A DNA stretch of 64,000 nt from the NCBI GenBank assembly GCA_963695175.1, contig CAVOGG010000011.1, positions 1 to 64,000 of the forward strand. Direction: 5' to 3'. The notes under the pieces are model-generated. The model saw nothing but the letters and a program-made list of their open reading frames with translations. It ran no database searches and was not told the origin of the DNA. Shown piece after piece: positions 62,204 through 64,000 of the stretch. Source of the stretch: Fodinibacter sp963695175 (GTDB lineage: Bacteria; Actinomycetota; Actinomycetes; Actinomycetales; Dermatophilaceae). The position numbers and the translations under genes were made by a program. Within the stretch, counting starts at the first letter, position 1. Each line of letters begins with the position of its first letter.

Positions 62204-63121
62204 GTGCAGAACCCCTCAGCTCTCTACCGTTTCGAGACCGACGCCGATCTCACCCTGCCCCGGCCGGGTGTGCTCATCGTGGCTCTCGGCGCCTTCATCG
62301 ATGCCGGCCAGATCCAGTCGGTCCTGGGTGGACACCTGCTCGAGACCGGCGACCCCGAGGTCGTCGCATCCTTCGACATCGACCAGCTGCTCGACTACCG
62401 CGGCCGCCGCCCGGCCATGATCTTCGACACCAACCGGTGGGTGGAGTACGACGACCCGGCGATGCTGCTGCACCGCCTCACCGACCGCGACGGGCAGACC
62501 TACTACCTGCTCACCGGCCCGGAGCCCGACTTCCAGTGGGAGCGCGTCGTCGAGGCGGTCCGCGAGCTCGTCGTCGCGCTGGGCGTCACGCTGGTCGTGC
62601 ACACGCACGGCATCCCGATGGGCGTGCCGCACACCCGCCCGGTGGGGATGACCGCCCACGCCACCAACGCCGCGCTGATCGGTGACGCCGCGTCGCCGTT
62701 CGGTCGGGTGCAGGTGCCCGGTTCGATCGGCGCCCTGCTCGAGCTGCGGCTCGGCGAGGCCGGCCACGACGCCGTCGGGTTCGCGATCCACGTGCCGCAC
62801 TACCTCGCCGGCTCCGAGTGGGCCGAGGGCGCGCTCGCGTCGCTCAACGCCATCGTCGACGTCACCGGGCTCAACCTGCCCAACGACGACCTCGTGATGC
62901 GGGCCCGCGCCAACCAGCAGGCCATCGCGGCCGAGGTCGACGGCAACGACGAGGCCCGCGCGGTCGTCACGGCCCTGGAGCAGCAGTACGACACCTACCT
63001 CGAGGGCCGTCAGCGGCCGAGCCTGCTCGCCACCGAGGCGTCGCAGCTCCCCTCGGCCGACGAGCTCGGTGAGGACTTCGAGAACTTCCTGCGCGCCGTG
63101 AACGACGACGACCAGGCCTGA
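62204..63121 (+). CDS. PAC2 family protein
   Basis: The 305-residue protein has PAC2-type segments: VLIVALGAFIDAGQIQSVLGGHLL, VASFDIDQLLDYRGRRPAMIFDTNRW, YYLLTGPEPDFQWERVVEAV, HTHGIPMGVPHTRPVGMTAHATN and FAIHVPHYLAGSEWAEGA. PAC2 proteins are named for proteasome assembly chaperones; actinobacteria, which have proteasomes, carry uncharacterised homologues. The GTG start at 62204 follows GAAAGG. Confidence 0.9.
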   Translation: MQNPSALYRFETDADLTLPRPGVLIVALGAFIDAGQIQSVLGGHLLETGDPEVVASFDIDQLLDYRGRRPAMIFDTNRWVEYDDPAMLLHRLTDRDGQTYYLLTGPEPDFQWERVVEAVRELVVALGVTLVVHTHGIPMGVPHTRPVGMTAHATNAALIGDAASPFGRVQVPGSIGALLELRLGEAGHDAVGFAIHVPHYLAGSEWAEGALASLNAIVDVTGLNLPNDDLVMRARANQQAIAAEVDGNDEARAVVTALEQQYDTYLEGRQRPSLLATEASQLPSADELGEDFENFLRAVNDDDQA

Positions 63122-63143
63122 CCCTCAACTTTCTCGCCCGATG

Positions 63144-63198
63144 CGGGAACCTTCACCTCGGCCCCGGAAGCGTTCCGCTGCGCTGGTGAAGGTTCCCG
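63144..63198. terminator. inverted repeat between convergent PAC2 and polymerase genes
   Basis: CGGGAACCTTCACC and GGTGAAGGTTCCCG (14-bp perfect arms, 27-nt loop) lie between convergent stops at 63121 and 63228 and could terminate both. Confidence 0.65.
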
Positions 63199-63227
63199 TG
63201 TGAAGCCGCGGGAAGAGCGGCCCGAGC

Positions 63228-64000
63228 TCAGTCCTTGGCGTCCGACCAGCGGGCGATGACCGAGGTGTCGGCGACGAACCGCACCGGTGCGCCCCCGGCC
63301 CACCGCCTCGCGGCGTCGTCGAGCGCCCGGTCGACCCGCGACGCCACCTCGGCGGCGTGCTCGGCCGGCGCGTGCACGAGCAGCTCGTCGTGCAGGCACA
63401 GCACCACCTGCGCCCCCAGGTCACGGGTGGTCGCGCGCACCGTCGCCGCCCAGGCCTTGAACAGCTCGGCCGCGGCGCCCTGGATGATCGCGTTGCGGGC
63501 GAACCGGCCGCGCGCGGCATCCAGCGCCGGGTCGACACCGACCGGGCTCGCCGCGAGGAACCGACCGGTCGGGATCAGCCGCCCGCCGTACGTGCGCAGC
63601 GGCTCACCTCGCCGCCCCGCGCCGGCCGCCCGCTCGAGCAGCGCCATCGCCACCGGGTAGGCCCGCTCCAGCCCCTTGAGCGCCTCGCCCGCCGCACCGC
63701 TGCGCTGGCCGTACATGGCGGCCAGCACCGCCACCTTGGCCACCGGCCGCTCCACACCGAGCCGCTGCGCCACCGGTGCGTAGAGGTCGTCGGCCCGGGT
63801 GGCGGCGGCGAACGCCGTGTCGCCGGAGACCACGGCCAGCACCCGAGGTTCGATCTGCCCGAGGTCGGCGCGCACGAACACGTGGCCCTCGTGCGCGGCG
63901 ACGCCCGGGCGCAGCACGGTCGGCAGGTTGTGCAGGCCGTTCTCGGCGGTCATCCGGCCGGCCGCACCGTCGCAGGCCGTCCACCTCCCGCGCAGCCGGT
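63228..64000 (-). CDS. family A DNA polymerase / 3'-5' exonuclease, C-terminal part (cut by window edge)
   Basis: The visible ~258 residues are the polymerase end of a bifunctional 3'-5' exonuclease/DNA polymerase. Motif A is RADLGQIEPRVLAVVSGD, motif B is VAKVAVLAAMYGQRSGAAGEAL and motif C is VLCLHDELLV. Motif A departs from the DYSQIELR of PolA in having DLGQIEPR, typical of the smaller actinobacterial relatives. The start lies beyond position 64000. It is convergent with the PAC2 gene. Confidence 0.9.
   Translation of the reverse strand, partial: RLRGRWTACDGAAGRMTAENGLHNLPTVLRPGVAAHEGHVFVRADLGQIEPRVLAVVSGDTAFAAATRADDLYAPVAQRLGVERPVAKVAVLAAMYGQRSGAAGEALKGLERAYPVAMALLERAAGAGRRGEPLRTYGGRLIPTGRFLAASPVGVDPALDAARGRFARNAIIQGAAAELFKAWAATVRATTRDLGAQVVLCLHDELLVHAPAEHAAEVASRVDRALDDAARRWAGGAPVRFVADTSVIARWSDAKD

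Overview
The window is high-GC DNA with actinobacterial gene families: 13E12/DUF222 HNH endonucleases, DUF6318, a Ddn-like F420 oxidoreductase, a SAM-IV riboswitch, PAC2 and many leaderless genes. The gene mix (nrdR-nrdJ, hrpA, SAM-IV upstream of metY) suggests a Micrococcales member, plausibly Intrasporangiaceae/Dermatophilaceae. That placement is inference. No tRNA, rRNA, CRISPR array, insertion sequence or phage structural gene was recognised.

Layout. 0-5 kb: a gene-poor leader, then nrdR and the B12-dependent ribonucleotide reductase nrdJ (three apparent frameshifts) behind an NrdR box and a cluster of DnaA-box-like nonamers. 5-9.6 kb: an accessory block with a headless UvrD-type helicase fragment, a DUF6308 gene and a minus-strand nuclease-rich operon (PGN_0703-like PD-(D/E)XK, NERD, DUF7662-DUF6884, GIY-YIG). 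9.7-13.5 kb: a large XRE/NB-ARC/TPR regulator between a hemerythrin gene and a small membrane protein, each preceded by the same 26-bp motif. 13.5-17 kb: hypotheticals and a first HNH gene. 17-24 kb: a two-gene operon with a ~1250-aa OmpA-tailed protein, a tandem pair of paralogous membrane proteins sharing a palindromic operator, and a tightly overlapping three-gene cpRec operon. 24.8-31 kb: zinc-ribbon protein/Nudix pair, a NERD paralogue that has lost its catalytic lysine, a TetR/ester-cyclase pair and a second HNH gene. 31-45.4 kb: SDR, giant adenylate cyclase-ATPase-TPR protein, aldo/keto reductase, tandem GNAT, a transporter with a fused cyclic-nucleotide domain plus a truncated copy of it, an NmrA/NmrA/HxlR redox cassette and a SulP transporter. 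45.5-54.5 kb: two badly frame-disrupted secreted-protein genes, SprT-like metalloprotease, patatin, rocD, hydrolase, small membrane proteins, Ddn-like oxidoreductase and aldo/keto reductase. 54.5-64 kb: SAM-IV/metY, a WXG100-like pair, hrpA, PAC2 protein and the start-truncated end of a family A DNA polymerase.

Themes. (1) At least eight genes show single-base frame changes, most of them one extra base in GC-rich context. They include conserved housekeeping genes (nrdJ, rocD), so the consensus may carry systematic indels. (2) Many genes have a TAnnnT -10 box exactly 6-7 nt before the start codon and no Shine-Dalgarno, which implies leaderless transcripts. (3) The most system-like candidates are the four-nuclease operon at 6.4-9.6 kb, the NB-ARC regulator with twin operators at 9.7-13.5 kb, the OmpA-tailed giant protein operon at 17-22 kb, and a possible cAMP module (cyclase plus cNMP-tailed transporter) at 32-41 kb.
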